DNA of 50,399 bases from Cellvibrionales bacterium (GCA_014323765.1 JACONM010000012.1:115787-166185); one strand, 5' to 3'; shown: positions 1-9,363, counted from the first letter of the stretch. Made by a program: numbers and translations. The notes: a model not told the origin generated them from the sequence alone.

Positions 1-336
1 TTGTGAGGTGGGGGTGCAGTTTAAACTATTGGGGTGGGGTGGCTCAATCTTTAAAGCCGATATCAGGCACGTCAGCCGCCCAAATTTCGCAACAGTACCA
101 ACACAAAGCTGTCGTAGTTCAACCGCACATAAAACCCATGCCTGCCATGGTGAGGAGCGCATCCCAAAAATCGAATTGGATTCGCTCTTCCCGCCGTGCA
201 GCATCTCGAAATCTTGCCACCCTACGCTAAGCCCGTAGACTGAACAACGGCTACTTCGCTCTTCCAAGAGAGCGATTAGAACGATCCTTGCCAAATGTTG
301 TCGGGTCTACTGTATTTCCTCTAGGAATAACTGAAC
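1..336. other. Left-edge region with no supported gene
   Basis: No convincing gene is seen in these bases. On the minus strand two short open stretches in adjacent frames (about 72-140 and 119-226) could be pieces of one frameshifted coding relic, but the residues match no family I recognise. A small inverted repeat at 257-274 (stem CGCTCT/AGAGCG, six-base loop) has no T-run on either side, so it is not a convincing terminator. The last 20 bases hold a possible ribosome binding site (AGGA at 323-326) for the next gene. The G/C balance is even, unlike the C-rich plus strand that starts near 2 kb. Confidence 0.5.
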
Positions 337-999
337 ATGGGGTCGATAATGGCTACAAAGCTACCCTACATGGCATCGTACGGTCTTGTGCCAAAGATTC
401 TTGAAAGCGTACAAAACGCCCGACGTCCCGACCGGTTCACAATCGATTTTCTGGGAACAAAACTAGGCCATCGTAGCAGCGGTGCCCGGCCAATAATACG
501 ACTTCTCAAGCGTATGGAATTTTTGGGGTCCGATGGCATTCCAACCGCATTGTATGACCAATTCAGAAACCCTGCGACCCAAGGGGCGACCGTGGCACAG
601 GGAATAAAAAATGCCTATTCCGAATTGTTTGACAGGAATGAATACGCCAATGACCTAGGCAAGGAAGATCTGACCGGCCTGATCATGGAAACCACTGGTG
701 CCGCCAAAGACGATAACACAACCAGGTTCACGGTTAGCACTTTTCTTGCGTTGAAGGAATGGGCCGATTTTGATGCAAGTCTCGGCGGCGAAACCGCGCA
801 GGAAGTGGCAGAAAACCCGGTGCCGCCAGCGGAGGCCGTTCCGCAGCCCAATCTGCCGCATCCGCCCCGCACAACCGGCAACGACAGCGTAAATTTGCAG
901 GTGGAGTATACCATCAACCTCAACCTGCCGGAAACCACAGACCCGGCGGTTTTCGATGCCATTTTTACCTCTCTTCACAAAAATCTTTTGAAAAACTGA
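337..999 (+). CDS. DUF5343-family protein, partner of a HEPN protein
   Basis: A 220-residue protein whose first 150 residues resemble the DUF5343 family: the opening K-L-P-Y-M-A-S-Y-G, a D-R-F-T segment, a small-residue stretch before L-L-K-R, and the F-R-N-P-A-T block. This part looks mostly helical, with a possible winged-helix character. A Pro-rich linker (about 150-180) leads to a short C-terminal strand-helix unit (N-L-N-L-P-E-T-T-D). The biochemical role is unknown. The ATG at 337 has AGGA ten bases upstream; an in-frame ATG at 349 begins right at the conserved region and is an alternative. The stop overlaps the start of the HEPN gene by one base, so translation is probably coupled. Inference: antitoxin or regulatory/sensor partner of the HEPN protein. 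The family call is from remembered motifs, not a search. Confidence 0.7.
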   Translation: MGSIMATKLPYMASYGLVPKILESVQNARRPDRFTIDFLGTKLGHRSSGARPIIRLLKRMEFLGSDGIPTALYDQFRNPATQGATVAQGIKNAYSELFDRNEYANDLGKEDLTGLIMETTGAAKDDNTTRFTVSTFLALKEWADFDASLGGETAQEVAENPVPPAEAVPQPNLPHPPRTTGNDSVNLQVEYTINLNLPETTDPAVFDAIFTSLHKNLLKN

Positions 1000-1568
1000 T
1001 GCGCAAACAAGAAGCACTGAAATTGTTCGGGCTCAACAACCTGCTTATTGAAGCGGATCTGCGCAAAATAGAAAGGGCACACGATATCGACATGGGGCAC
1101 AAGACCGCGCCAGAGGAACGTATTGACGAAACCTACTACCCCCAATTTGCACAGCACATGCGCGACGAAGCCGCCCGCATGGCGGCTCATTACAGGGTTT
1201 TTTATTGCCTAGAAAACAACATTCGCGCTCTTATCGTCGAACGGCTGGAGGAAGAGCATGGCAACGACTGGTGGAATGAAGATGAAGTCGTCCCGGAACA
1301 GGTCAGGAAAAACGCCGATGTAAATATGAAAAAGGAGATAAAAACCGGGGTAACACGCAGGTCCGACGCTCCAATCGACTTTACCACTTTCGGGGAACTG
1401 GGGGAGATCATCAAATCAAACTGGGCAACATTCGGTGACACGTTCCGTGATATCACAGCCTTGGAAAAAATCCTTGCCACTCTGAACACGCTGCGCGGGC
1501 CAATCGCTCATTGTAAGGCCCTAGCAGAGGATGAGGAGCGGCGCCTGCACCTTGCCCTTCGTGACTAG
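999..1568 (+). CDS. Swt1-type HEPN domain protein, putative RNase toxin or effector
   Basis: A 189-residue, largely helical protein. It carries R166-G-P-I-A-H171, which fits the R-x4-H signature of HEPN ribonucleases, and an earlier segment at about 65-92 (Y-C-L-E-N-N-I-R-A-L-I, ending D-W-W) typical of the Swt1-like HEPN family. HEPN proteins often cleave RNA and act as toxins or abortive-infection effectors; that this one does so is inference. It starts inside the stop codon of the DUF5343 gene (TGATG, one-base overlap), a common arrangement in toxin-antitoxin pairs. The pair stands alone, convergent with tilS, and its plus strand is not C-rich like the neighbouring kilobases, which suggests transfer. 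The 230 bases between this gene and the tilS stop contain no gene and no clear hairpin terminator. Confidence 0.72.
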   Translation: MRKQEALKLFGLNNLLIEADLRKIERAHDIDMGHKTAPEERIDETYYPQFAQHMRDEAARMAAHYRVFYCLENNIRALIVERLEEEHGNDWWNEDEVVPEQVRKNADVNMKKEIKTGVTRRSDAPIDFTTFGELGEIIKSNWATFGDTFRDITALEKILATLNTLRGPIAHCKALAEDEERRLHLALRD

Positions 1569-1798
1569 TTCCGGCAAATGGAATGATGCCCACACTAGGC
1601 GCAAAAGACATTTCTTGGATTCTCCGCCGGACATTGGGAGTAGATGCTTTCTAAGCGGAGATCAGCCTGTACCCATTTCTTTTCAAAATATGAATCAGAA
1701 TACTAGTCTATGACAACGGTTAGATTATGAGAAACTTTGCCTCACTTACACCTACGGTTTTTTATATCAGGAGTTAGAGTGTATTTTTCTGCGGGGAC

Positions 1799-3088
1799 TC
1801 AATCCTCAACTCCCCACTGCCAAACAAAATCTACCTGCGTAAAGCGACGGCGATCGGCGACGGTGACCAGCTTGTCGCGGTGAAAGATCAGCGGCAGCCG
1901 GTCCCGCAGCCAAGGTTCAATGCCCTGTTCTTGCAGCAGGCTTTTTAGGCTTTTCGAGTGCGTCGCCCCCGCCATCCACACCCGCTCACCAGCCTGCCTG
2001 AAGCGCACTCGGAACTGCGCCGGGTTGCCCGTCCGCTGCCGCAACCGACCGAGCGGGGGCAGCGATAACTCGGCGCGACTGTCCCAATCGAATGTGCTGG
2101 CAGATGGCAAAGGGTCGGGCATCGTTTGCAGCAAATAAAGCCGCCCAGCAAAACGCCGCAAACTGCCCGCCGCAAAATCCATACGCGGTGTCCCATCGGG
2201 GCGCGATTCGACAAATTGAGCGCGAATTTGCCGCCCTTGCTCACGGCTCACCTGCGCCCCCAATTCGGTTTCAAGCAGACGGCGGATGCACAGCGCAAAC
2301 TGCGCCTCCGGCAACGCCGCCAACACCGTCAAATCGTAACTGCACCCAAAATCGGCGGGCCGCCGATCGGCGCGGGCGAGCAATTCATCGGCGTAAGCCT
2401 CCAACAAGCAGTGCGACTCAGCCTGCAACTGCCCAGCCCGTGCAATGCGCCGGGCCGCGACCGGCCAACGCTCGGCGATCGGCGGCAGCAGGCGGTTGCG
2501 AATATGGTTGCGGTCGGCATGCGTCTGCGCATTACTCGGGTCGTCGATCCAGGCAATGCCCGCGGTTTCGGCAAGGTTCCGCAGCTGCGCTTTGCGCAAA
2601 TTCAAAAAGGGGCGATATAGCCGCCCGCCCTGCCCTATCGGTCGAGTGCGCGGAATGCCACACAGCCCCCGCGGCCCGGCCCCACGTAGCAGGCGAAACA
2701 ACAGGGTTTCAACCTGATCATCGGCATGATGCGCCAACAGCAACACGGGCCGGCGCAACCCGGCCAGCACAGTCTCAAAGCAACGGTAACGCGCCGCCCT
2801 AGCCCGCCCCTCGTTGGTTGCAGCCCCCAGATGCAGCCGCTCGATGTGCAGGCGCAGCCCTAACCCGGCGACCTGAGTGCGGCAAAAATCGGCCCATTCG
2901 GCGGATTCCGTTGCGATGCCGTGGTCACAGTGCAACACCCGCAAACGTTGCGGGCCGAGAGCGCGGACCGCAACATGCAATAACACCGCAGAATCGAGCC
3001 CGCCGCTGTAACCGAGCAGCACCTCCGCATCGCGATCGAGCGCATTCTCAAGCTCCTTTGCCAGCGAATCGAGGCTAACTTCTGACAT
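1799..3088 (-). CDS. tilS: tRNA(Ile)-lysidine synthase TilS
   Basis: An ATP-dependent cytosolic enzyme that joins lysine to the wobble cytidine of the CAU-anticodon tRNA(Ile), so that it reads AUA and is charged with isoleucine. The PP-loop S-G-G-L-D-S lies at about residues 28-33 and H-A-D-D-Q-V-E-T at about 120-127, both diagnostic of the N-terminal ATP pyrophosphatase domain. The C-terminal half holds the TilS substrate-binding and C-terminal domains. At 429 residues it is close to the E. coli enzyme (432). Its ATG overlaps the dnaE stop by one base (TAATG), so it is the last gene of the long minus-strand cluster and probably translationally coupled. In enterobacteria accA lies between dnaE and tilS; here it is missing. 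Confidence 0.96.
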   Translation of the reverse strand: MSEVSLDSLAKELENALDRDAEVLLGYSGGLDSAVLLHVAVRALGPQRLRVLHCDHGIATESAEWADFCRTQVAGLGLRLHIERLHLGAATNEGRARAARYRCFETVLAGLRRPVLLLAHHADDQVETLLFRLLRGAGPRGLCGIPRTRPIGQGGRLYRPFLNLRKAQLRNLAETAGIAWIDDPSNAQTHADRNHIRNRLLPPIAERWPVAARRIARAGQLQAESHCLLEAYADELLARADRRPADFGCSYDLTVLAALPEAQFALCIRRLLETELGAQVSREQGRQIRAQFVESRPDGTPRMDFAAGSLRRFAGRLYLLQTMPDPLPSASTFDWDSRAELSLPPLGRLRQRTGNPAQFRVRFRQAGERVWMAGATHSKSLKSLLQEQGIEPWLRDRLPLIFHRDKLVTVADRRRFTQVDFVWQWGVED

Positions 3089-6000
3089 TAAAAATCAAAG
3101 CTAACCGATTGTTTGCCAAATATTTGTTTCATCTGGTGGACCAGATCATCGCTCGGCTCCACCCGCCAGTCGTCGCCCAGATGAAAGGCACTGCGGTAAC
3201 CGTTCAGGCGGTAATCGATGCGCAGCGGGCAGCCGTCATTTTGGCGGTATTCCTCCAACACCGTGCGCATGCGGGCGAGGTCTTCCACCGTCTGTTCGCC
3301 GTCGATCTGCACCCGTAGTCTGCGCAGACGCTCCTTACGGACATCAAAAAACGACCTGACCTCTTCAGCGCGCATATGCAGGCTGCCGATGTGCTCATCA
3401 TGCTCCACCAGCCCCCGCACCAACACCATTGAATCCTTGCCCAGATGCTTGCGGTAACGCTCAAACATCTCGGTGAACAGGGTAACTTCGATGCGCCCAC
3501 TGCCATCGTCCAGCTGCGCCACCGCCATTTTTTTGCCTTTCTTAGTCTTGATGCGCCGCACATCCAGCACCAGCCCACCGATCGACTGCTTACGGCGAGC
3601 GGCTTTTATCTGACTGATCCGGTTGCCACTCAACCGGTAGATTTGTTCCGCATGGTCATCCAGCGGGTGCCCGGTCAAATACAGCCCGATGGCTTGTTTT
3701 TCCCGCCGCATCAGTTCGAGGTTGCTCCAGGGGATGTAGTCGACCTCTGGCGTATTGGGTTTCTCCTCCTGCGCCTCCGCATCGCCGGGCAGGGTGCCGA
3801 ACATGTCGCTCATCCCCGCCGCGCTGTTGTGATTTTGCTGTTCAGCAGCGCGCACGGCGGCGGGCACCAATGCCAACAAATGGGCGCGTCCGGCCCCGCG
3901 GTCCTCGTACGACGGGCCAATGGAATCCAATGCGCCGGACAGAACCAATGCCTCCAGCAGCTGCTTGTTGACCCGGTGCAGGTCGATGCGGGCGCAAAAA
4001 TCGAACAGATCGCGATAGGCACCGTTTTTATCGCGCTCATCGATAACCAGCCCAATGGCGGTCTGCCCCAGCCCCTTGATGGCACCGAGGCCGTACCGAA
4101 TGCCCCCCTGCTCGTCCACCGTAAAAACACGTTCCCCGGCGTTGATATCCGGCGGGCGCACGTCGATTTTTAGGGCGTGGCATTCATCGACAAAGGCCAT
4201 CAGATTATCGGTGTTGCGCATGTCCGCCGACATGACCGCCGCCATAAACTCGGCCGGATAATGGGTTTTCAGCCAGGCGGTCTGGTAAGCCACCAGCGCA
4301 TAGGCCGCCGAGTGCGACTTGTTAAAGCCGTATTTGCCAAACTCTTCCATCAGACCGAACAGGTTGCGCGCTAGATTCTCCTCCACCCCGCGGGCCACCG
4401 CCCCTTCGATGAACAGCTGCCGTTGGCGGGCCATCGCTTCCGGAATTTTCTTGCTCATGGCACGGCGCAGCGAGTCGGCACCGCCGAGGGTGAAATTACC
4501 GATAATTTGCGCAATCTGCATCACCTGCTCCTGATAGACGATGATGCCGTAAGTGGACTCCAGCACCGAGTGCAGTTCCTCATGCGGATAGGTCACCGGC
4601 TTACGCCCATGCTTGCGGTCGATGAAGTCTTCCACCATCCCTGAGCCCAGCGGACCAGGGCGAAAGAGGGCCACCAGTGCCACTATGTCGTCAAAACAGT
4701 TCGGCACCAGACGCTTAATTAGGTCCCGCATGCCCTGCGATTCCAGCTGAAACACCGCCCCCGTTTCCGCTCGCTGCAAAAGGGCAAACGTCTTGGCATC
4801 CGCCATATCGATCTTTTCGATGTCGAGAGGCGATTCGCCCTGCGCCGCCCGCTTCTGGTTCACCAGATCGATGCTCAAACGAATAATGGTCAGGGTACGC
4901 AACCCCAGAAAATCAAATTTGACCAGCCCGACAGTCTCGATGTCATTCTTGTCGTACTGCGCGACCAGTCGCTCGCTGCGCTCATCGGCATACAAGGGCG
5001 CAAAATCGGTGATGCGAGTCGGGGCGATCACCACCCCGCCAGCGTGCTTAGAACAGTTGCGCACGAGACCCTCTAGCCGCACTGCCATCTCCCAGATTTC
5101 CTTGGCATCGGCATCCTCCTCCAACAGCTGGCGCAATGGCTCTTCCTGTTGCAGCGCGATTTCCAGCGTCATGTCCACCGCAAAGGGAATCAACTTCGCT
5201 ATGCGATCGCCAAGGCTATACGACTTGCCCTGCACCCGCGCCACATCGCGCACCACCGCCTTAGGCCCCATGCGGTCAAAAGTGACGATCTGCGCCACCG
5301 CCTCCTGCCCGTATTGCTCGGCCACATAGTTGATAACCCGGTCCCGCCCCTCCATGCAAAAATCGATATCCAGGTCGGGCATGGAGATCCGCTCCGGGTT
5401 CAAAAACCGCTCAAACAGCAGATCCTGCGGCAGCGGATCCAGATCGGTAATAAACAGCACATAGGCCACCAAAGACCCCGCCCCTGAACCACGCCCCGGC
5501 CCCACCGGAATCCCCTCCGCTTTGGCCCATTTAATGAAGTCCATCACGATTAAAAAGTAGCTGGCAAAGCCCATCTGCACGATGGTGTCCATCTCCAGCT
5601 CCAGCCGCTCGCGGTAGCGTTGCGCCTGTGCCTCCGACACCGCCGGCGTGATCGCTTGCAAACGCGCCGCCAACCCTTCTTGAGCCAGTTGGCGGAACTT
5701 CTCATCCTCAGTCACCCCGGCGGGCACGGGATACACCGGCAAATGGTGCTTGCCAAGCTCTAATTCCAAATTGCAACGGCGGGCAATCTGCAGCGTGTTT
5801 TCCAACGCCTCCGGCAAATCGGCAAACAGTTCCTGCATCTCAGCCGGGCTGCGTAAATACTGCTGCTCGGAATAACGCCGCACCCGCCGCGAGTCAGCCA
5901 AAGTGACACCATCCTGAATACACACCCGCGCCTCGTGCGCCTCGTATTCATCCGCCTGCAAAAAACACACATCGTTGGTCGCCACCAGCGGGCAACCGGT

Positions 6001-6561
6001 CTCGCTGGCAAACTGCGCCGCCGCCCGCACGTGCTCATCCTCGCCGCGCTTGCCGGTGCGCTGCACTTCCAGATAAAAGCGGTCGGCAAATAACTCACTC
6101 CAATAAGCATAGCGGTCGGCCAGCTCCGGCTGCCTACCTTGCACCAAGTAATACCCAAGCTCGCCCTGCACCCCGCCGGACAGGCAAATGGTCGCCGCCG
6201 AATGCCGTTCCAACCACTCAGGTTGCACCAGCGGCCCGCTCGTGCCCTGCCCCTCAGTGCGCGCCAGCGAGATCAGCTGGATCATATTGCGATAACCGCT
6301 CGCATCCATCGCCAGCAAGGTAAAGGGCCAGCGGCGGTCATGCTCGCCAGCCAGATAGAAATCCGCCCCCAAGATCGGCTTAACCCCCAGCTTGCGGGCC
6401 GCCTTATAGAACTTGATCGCGCCGAAAAAATTGCTCTGATCGGTCAGCGCAATGGCCGGCATACCGGCCTCCCGGCAGGCTTCCACCATGGCCGGAATAC
6501 GCAGGATGCTGTCGGTCAGCGAATACTCGGAATGGACATGCAGGTGGACAAAATCAGTCAT
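3088..6561 (-). CDS. dnaE: DNA polymerase III alpha subunit
   Basis: The catalytic subunit of the replicative polymerase, 1157 residues (E. coli 1160). It opens with the PHP domain (F-V-H-L-H-V-H-S-E-Y-S-L). The polymerase core shows G-P-G-R-G-S-G-A-G-S, the metal-binding P-D-L-D-I-D-F near residue 400, and K-F-D-F-L-G-L-R further on, supplying the third catalytic aspartate. Helix-hairpin-helix and OB-fold regions follow near the C-terminus. I chose the ATG at 6561 because the protein then begins at the conserved M-T-D-F-V-H; the open frame continues upstream to a TTG at 6660, but that segment is not conserved and is odd (runs of F, L and P). About 100 bases separate it from rnhB. No good Shine-Dalgarno sequence precedes the ATG. 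Confidence 0.97.
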   Translation of the reverse strand: MTDFVHLHVHSEYSLTDSILRIPAMVEACREAGMPAIALTDQSNFFGAIKFYKAARKLGVKPILGADFYLAGEHDRRWPFTLLAMDASGYRNMIQLISLARTEGQGTSGPLVQPEWLERHSAATICLSGGVQGELGYYLVQGRQPELADRYAYWSELFADRFYLEVQRTGKRGEDEHVRAAAQFASETGCPLVATNDVCFLQADEYEAHEARVCIQDGVTLADSRRVRRYSEQQYLRSPAEMQELFADLPEALENTLQIARRCNLELELGKHHLPVYPVPAGVTEDEKFRQLAQEGLAARLQAITPAVSEAQAQRYRERLELEMDTIVQMGFASYFLIVMDFIKWAKAEGIPVGPGRGSGAGSLVAYVLFITDLDPLPQDLLFERFLNPERISMPDLDIDFCMEGRDRVINYVAEQYGQEAVAQIVTFDRMGPKAVVRDVARVQGKSYSLGDRIAKLIPFAVDMTLEIALQQEEPLRQLLEEDADAKEIWEMAVRLEGLVRNCSKHAGGVVIAPTRITDFAPLYADERSERLVAQYDKNDIETVGLVKFDFLGLRTLTIIRLSIDLVNQKRAAQGESPLDIEKIDMADAKTFALLQRAETGAVFQLESQGMRDLIKRLVPNCFDDIVALVALFRPGPLGSGMVEDFIDRKHGRKPVTYPHEELHSVLESTYGIIVYQEQVMQIAQIIGNFTLGGADSLRRAMSKKIPEAMARQRQLFIEGAVARGVEENLARNLFGLMEEFGKYGFNKSHSAAYALVAYQTAWLKTHYPAEFMAAVMSADMRNTDNLMAFVDECHALKIDVRPPDINAGERVFTVDEQGGIRYGLGAIKGLGQTAIGLVIDERDKNGAYRDLFDFCARIDLHRVNKQLLEALVLSGALDSIGPSYEDRGAGRAHLLALVPAAVRAAEQQNHNSAAGMSDMFGTLPGDAEAQEEKPNTPEVDYIPWSNLELMRREKQAIGLYLTGHPLDDHAEQIYRLSGNRISQIKAARRKQSIGGLVLDVRRIKTKKGKKMAVAQLDDGSGRIEVTLFTEMFERYRKHLGKDSMVLVRGLVEHDEHIGSLHMRAEEVRSFFDVRKERLRRLRVQIDGEQTVEDLARMRTVLEEYRQNDGCPLRIDYRLNGYRSAFHLGDDWRVEPSDDLVHQMKQIFGKQSVSFDF

Positions 6562-6662
6562 AGTTCTGTGGCCAATAGCAGGTGGAAAGAGGGGTGGGAA
6601 GAGGGGGATGAAAAGACAGGTAAAAAAACAAACAAAAAGACGGCGGAAATAGGCGGGCAATT

Positions 6663-7241
6663 CTAGCCAAAAAGCGCAGCCTGTTGCACGGGCGCAAAGC
6701 TGCGTCGATGGATGGGCGAGGGCCCATGCTGGCGCAATTTTTGCAGATGCAGGCGGGTCGGGTAACCTTTGTGCCGGTCGAATCTATAGGCCGGATAGCG
6801 GCGGTGATAGGCGACCATCATGCGGTCGCGCTCCACCTTAGCCAAAATCGAAGCGGCGGCAATACAGGGCTCAAGCCCGTCCCCGCCGACCAAGGCGCGG
6901 CAGGGAATGTCCAGCGACGGGGCCAGCGGCGGACAATGAAGGCCATCGACCAGCACCTGTTGCGGCGGTGGATCCAACGCGGCGATGGCGCGACTCATGG
7001 CCAGCAAAGCGGCACGCAAAATGTTGCGGTCATCGATCTCCGCCACGCTGGCTGCACAAACCGCCCAAGCCAGCGCACGGGCTTGAATTTGCGCACAGAG
7101 CTGCTCGCGCCGCCCCGCACCGAGCTTTTTCGAATCCGCCAAACCAGAGATGGGCCGGGCCGGATCGAGAATCACGGCGGCGGCCAGCACCGGCCCGGCC
7201 AGCGGCCCACGTCCGGCCTCATCCGTGCCGGCGATGCGCAT
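6663..7241 (-). CDS. rnhB: Ribonuclease HII
   Basis: Cleaves RNA in RNA-DNA hybrids, including single ribonucleotides left in DNA. The start holds [14 protein letters not shown] with the first two catalytic acids. Later V-D-G-L and the C-terminal [13 protein letters not shown] block are typical of type 2 RNase H. I prefer the ATG at 7241 (192 residues), which puts the conserved block at residues 2-16; an in-frame TTG at 7253 would add four residues. The gene overlaps the end of lpxB by 23 bases, indicating coupled expression, and keeps the common proteobacterial order lpxB-rnhB-dnaE. Confidence 0.95.
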   Translation of the reverse strand: MRIAGTDEAGRGPLAGPVLAAAVILDPARPISGLADSKKLGAGRREQLCAQIQARALAWAVCAASVAEIDDRNILRAALLAMSRAIAALDPPPQQVLVDGLHCPPLAPSLDIPCRALVGGDGLEPCIAAASILAKVERDRMMVAYHRRYPAYRFDRHKGYPTRLHLQKLRQHGPSPIHRRSFAPVQQAALFG

Positions 7242-8391
7242 CGGACTCAGCAATTAAATTCAACACCGCCCGCGCCGCCCGGGCACTGCCCCCCTGCCGC
7301 AACTCGGCATGCAAGCGGTCAAATTGCGCCAACATGGAATCGCGCACGGTGCCGGACTCCAGCAGCGGCAGCAAATCAGCGGCGAGAACCTCGGGTGTAG
7401 CCTGCCGTTGCAGACGCTCGGCGACTAGAGCTTCCCCGGCCAACAGATTGACCAGCGAAATAAAGCGGGTTTTCACCAATCGACTGCCGATAAAAAAAGA
7501 CAGCGGATCGGCGCGATACGCAACCGCCAGCGGGCACTTCATCAGCATCGCCTCTAAAGTCGCCGTGCCCGAGGCCACCAAAGCCGCCCGCGCCGCGCCG
7601 AGTACCGCCCGCGCCTGCCCGGCGAGCACCTCGATATGATCGCGACCCTGCGCCATGTCGGTCAGCCGGGCGAACAGCTTAGCATTGGCCGCCGGCACCA
7701 AAAAGCGGGCGGTCGGATGCGCGGCCCGAATCCGCTCGGCGGCGGCAAAAAACAGCGGCGCGATGCGCTCGATTTCAGCGGCGCGGCTGCCCGGCAACAA
7801 CCCGATAAGCAGATCTTCGCCGGTCGACGAATCGGTGCCGGTCAGCGAGTTAGCGGCACGGGCGGCTTGCCCATCCAGGGGGATCTCATCGGCTAACGGG
7901 TGGCCGACAAAGAGCGCGGGAACCTGCTCTCGATGGTAAAAATCGGCCTCAAAAGGCAGCAGGCAAAGCATAATATCCACCGCCCGGCGCACCGTCCGCA
8001 CCCGCCCCTGCCGCCAAGCCCAGACCGAGGGGCTGACATAGTGCGCCACCGGAATGCCGGCAGCTTTCAGTGGTGCTTCCAAACGCAAATTAAATTCCGG
8101 CGCATCGATACCGATAAATAGATCCGGCGGTGCAGATCTAAAACGTGCCAGCAGATCCGCTTTAATACGCCACAGCTCCGGTAGCCGCCGCAACGGCTCG
8201 ACAAAGCCCATCACCGCCAAGCGTTCCAGCGGATAAAAACTGCGCATCCCCTGCCCCAGCATGCGCGGTCCACCGATGCCGATAAATTCGGCAGTCGGGC
8301 ACTGCTGGCGAAGGGCTCGCATAAGGCCCGCCCCCAGCATATCGCCCGAGGCTTCCCCCGCCACCATCCCGATTTTTAAGGAACCGTGCAT
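7219..8391 (-). CDS. lpxB: Lipid-A-disaccharide synthase
   Basis: A peripheral inner-membrane glycosyltransferase (GT19) that condenses UDP-2,3-diacylglucosamine with 2,3-diacylglucosamine-1-phosphate to form the lipid A disaccharide. The start shows [15 protein letters not shown], the family signature. [10 protein letters not shown] lies in the middle and G-L-L-P-G-S-R before the second Rossmann-like half. Its 390 residues are normal for the family. It follows lpxA in transcription, but with 180 bases between them that hold an HNH-nuclease remnant; in E. coli the two genes are nearly contiguous. It overlaps rnhB downstream. Confidence 0.96.
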   Translation of the reverse strand: MHGSLKIGMVAGEASGDMLGAGLMRALRQQCPTAEFIGIGGPRMLGQGMRSFYPLERLAVMGFVEPLRRLPELWRIKADLLARFRSAPPDLFIGIDAPEFNLRLEAPLKAAGIPVAHYVSPSVWAWRQGRVRTVRRAVDIMLCLLPFEADFYHREQVPALFVGHPLADEIPLDGQAARAANSLTGTDSSTGEDLLIGLLPGSRAAEIERIAPLFFAAAERIRAAHPTARFLVPAANAKLFARLTDMAQGRDHIEVLAGQARAVLGAARAALVASGTATLEAMLMKCPLAVAYRADPLSFFIGSRLVKTRFISLVNLLAGEALVAERLQRQATPEVLAADLLPLLESGTVRDSMLAQFDRLHAELRQGGSARAARAVLNLIAESDAHRRHG

Positions 8392-8421
8392 TTGCGCATT
8401 CTCAAGCAGAGGTCCGAGCGA

Positions 8422-8544
8422 TTACATCTGTAAATGGGTGCGCAGGTATTCCATACCGCGGTCGCCCTTAATGCGGTTACAGCTGCCACAGAGCAACTGC
8501 AAATTATCCAAGTGGTCCGTGCCGCCCTTGTTACGCGAAATATC
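8422..8544 (-). pseudogene. HNH endonuclease C-terminal remnant
   Basis: Between lpxA and lpxB a 42-codon open stretch on the minus strand (stop codon at 8551-8553, then open to the TAA at 8422-8424) reads D-I-S-R-N-K-G-G-T-D-H-L-D-N-L-Q, then L-L-C-G-S-C-N-R-I-K-G-D-R and E-Y-L near the end. This is the second half of an HNH/McrA-type motif: the G-G-T-D-H-x-D-N-L, zinc-type C-x2-C and N of the beta-beta-alpha-metal fold. The same form ends some restriction-type DNA methyltransferases and HNH nucleases. The first half and any start codon are missing, so it is a relic rather than a working gene. It sits immediately after the lpxA stop, at a place normally uninterrupted in gammaproteobacteria, so it marks an old insertion and deletion. 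Confidence 0.65.
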
Positions 8545-8571
8545 GCTTGTTTAACGGGCTGGATATCCGTT

Positions 8572-9363
8572 TTAGCGGACGATATTGCGCTTGGCACTGG
8601 CTACCGAATCATAGAGCGGCTTTACCACCGGGTGCGCTTCCATTTGCTGGCGGATCTCAGTCAGCGCATCCGCCAAGCTAAGTTTGCGCTTGTAAAGGGT
8701 GCGGAAGGCGGTTTGAATCGCCCGGATATCGGCGGCGGAAAACTGGCGGCGCTTCAGCCCCTCGACATTGACCACCCGCGGCACGGCGGGGGCCCCATGC
8801 ACCACCGTATAGGCCGGCACATCCTGAAACACCGCGCTGTAAGCCCCGACAAAACCATGTGCGCCAATGCGGCAATGCTGATGCACCCCGGCATTGGCGG
8901 AGACAATCGCCCAGTCGCCGAGATGAACATGGCCGGCCAGCTGGGCGGCGTTCGATAGAATGCAATGGTCGCCCAGCTGGCAATCGTGCGCCACGTGGGT
9001 GTAACACATCAGCAGGTTATCGCTGCCGATGCGGGTGGCACCGCGGTCTTGCACCGTACCGCGATGCACCGAGCAATATTCGCGGAACCGGTTGTTATCG
9101 CCGATGATAAGCTCGGTCGGCTCGCCCTGATATTTGAGGTCTTGGCAGTCCTCGCCGAGGGTGCAAAATTGAAACACCCGGTTGTTCTGCCCAATGCGGG
9201 TCGGTCCCTTAATCACATTGTGCGGGCCGATGCAGGTGCCTGCGCCAATCTCGACATCCGCGCCAATCAGGGTGAAGGGGCCGACCGCGACCGAGGGGTG
9301 CAGGATGGCGGCAGGGTCGATCTGCGCCTGCGGGTGAATCCGGTCAGAGCAGCGGTCAGGCAT
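8572..9363 (-). CDS. lpxA: UDP-N-acetylglucosamine O-acyltransferase LpxA
   Basis: The first enzyme of lipid A synthesis, moving a 3-hydroxyacyl chain from acyl carrier protein to UDP-GlcNAc. The sequence is a left-handed beta-helix built of hexapeptide repeats (I-G-A, V-A-V-G patterns through residue 190), with the catalytic A-H-D-C segment, the G-A-H turn, and the family marker V-N-x-E-G-L-K-R-R-x-F-S opening the C-terminal helical domain. I chose the ATG at 9363 (263 residues, E. coli 262); the codon before it is a TTG. It overlaps the fabZ end by 8 bases, so fabZ and lpxA are probably coupled. Confidence 0.96.
   Translation of the reverse strand: MPDRCSDRIHPQAQIDPAAILHPSVAVGPFTLIGADVEIGAGTCIGPHNVIKGPTRIGQNNRVFQFCTLGEDCQDLKYQGEPTELIIGDNNRFREYCSVHRGTVQDRGATRIGSDNLLMCYTHVAHDCQLGDHCILSNAAQLAGHVHLGDWAIVSANAGVHQHCRIGAHGFVGAYSAVFQDVPAYTVVHGAPAVPRVVNVEGLKRRQFSAADIRAIQTAFRTLYKRKLSLADALTEIRQQMEAHPVVKPLYDSVASAKRNIVR

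Noticed and set aside
72-226. Two short minus-strand open stretches in adjacent frames that could be one frameshifted coding remnant
   Set aside because: The joined residues (such as D-F-W-D-A-L-L and Y-D-S-F-V-L-V-L-L-R) match no family I can name, the upstream part runs into a stop at 227-229, and no start is present.
6562-6660. 33-residue N-terminal extension of dnaE from a TTG
   Set aside because: DnaE proteins start at the M-T-D-F-V-H block; the extension is low-complexity and unconserved.
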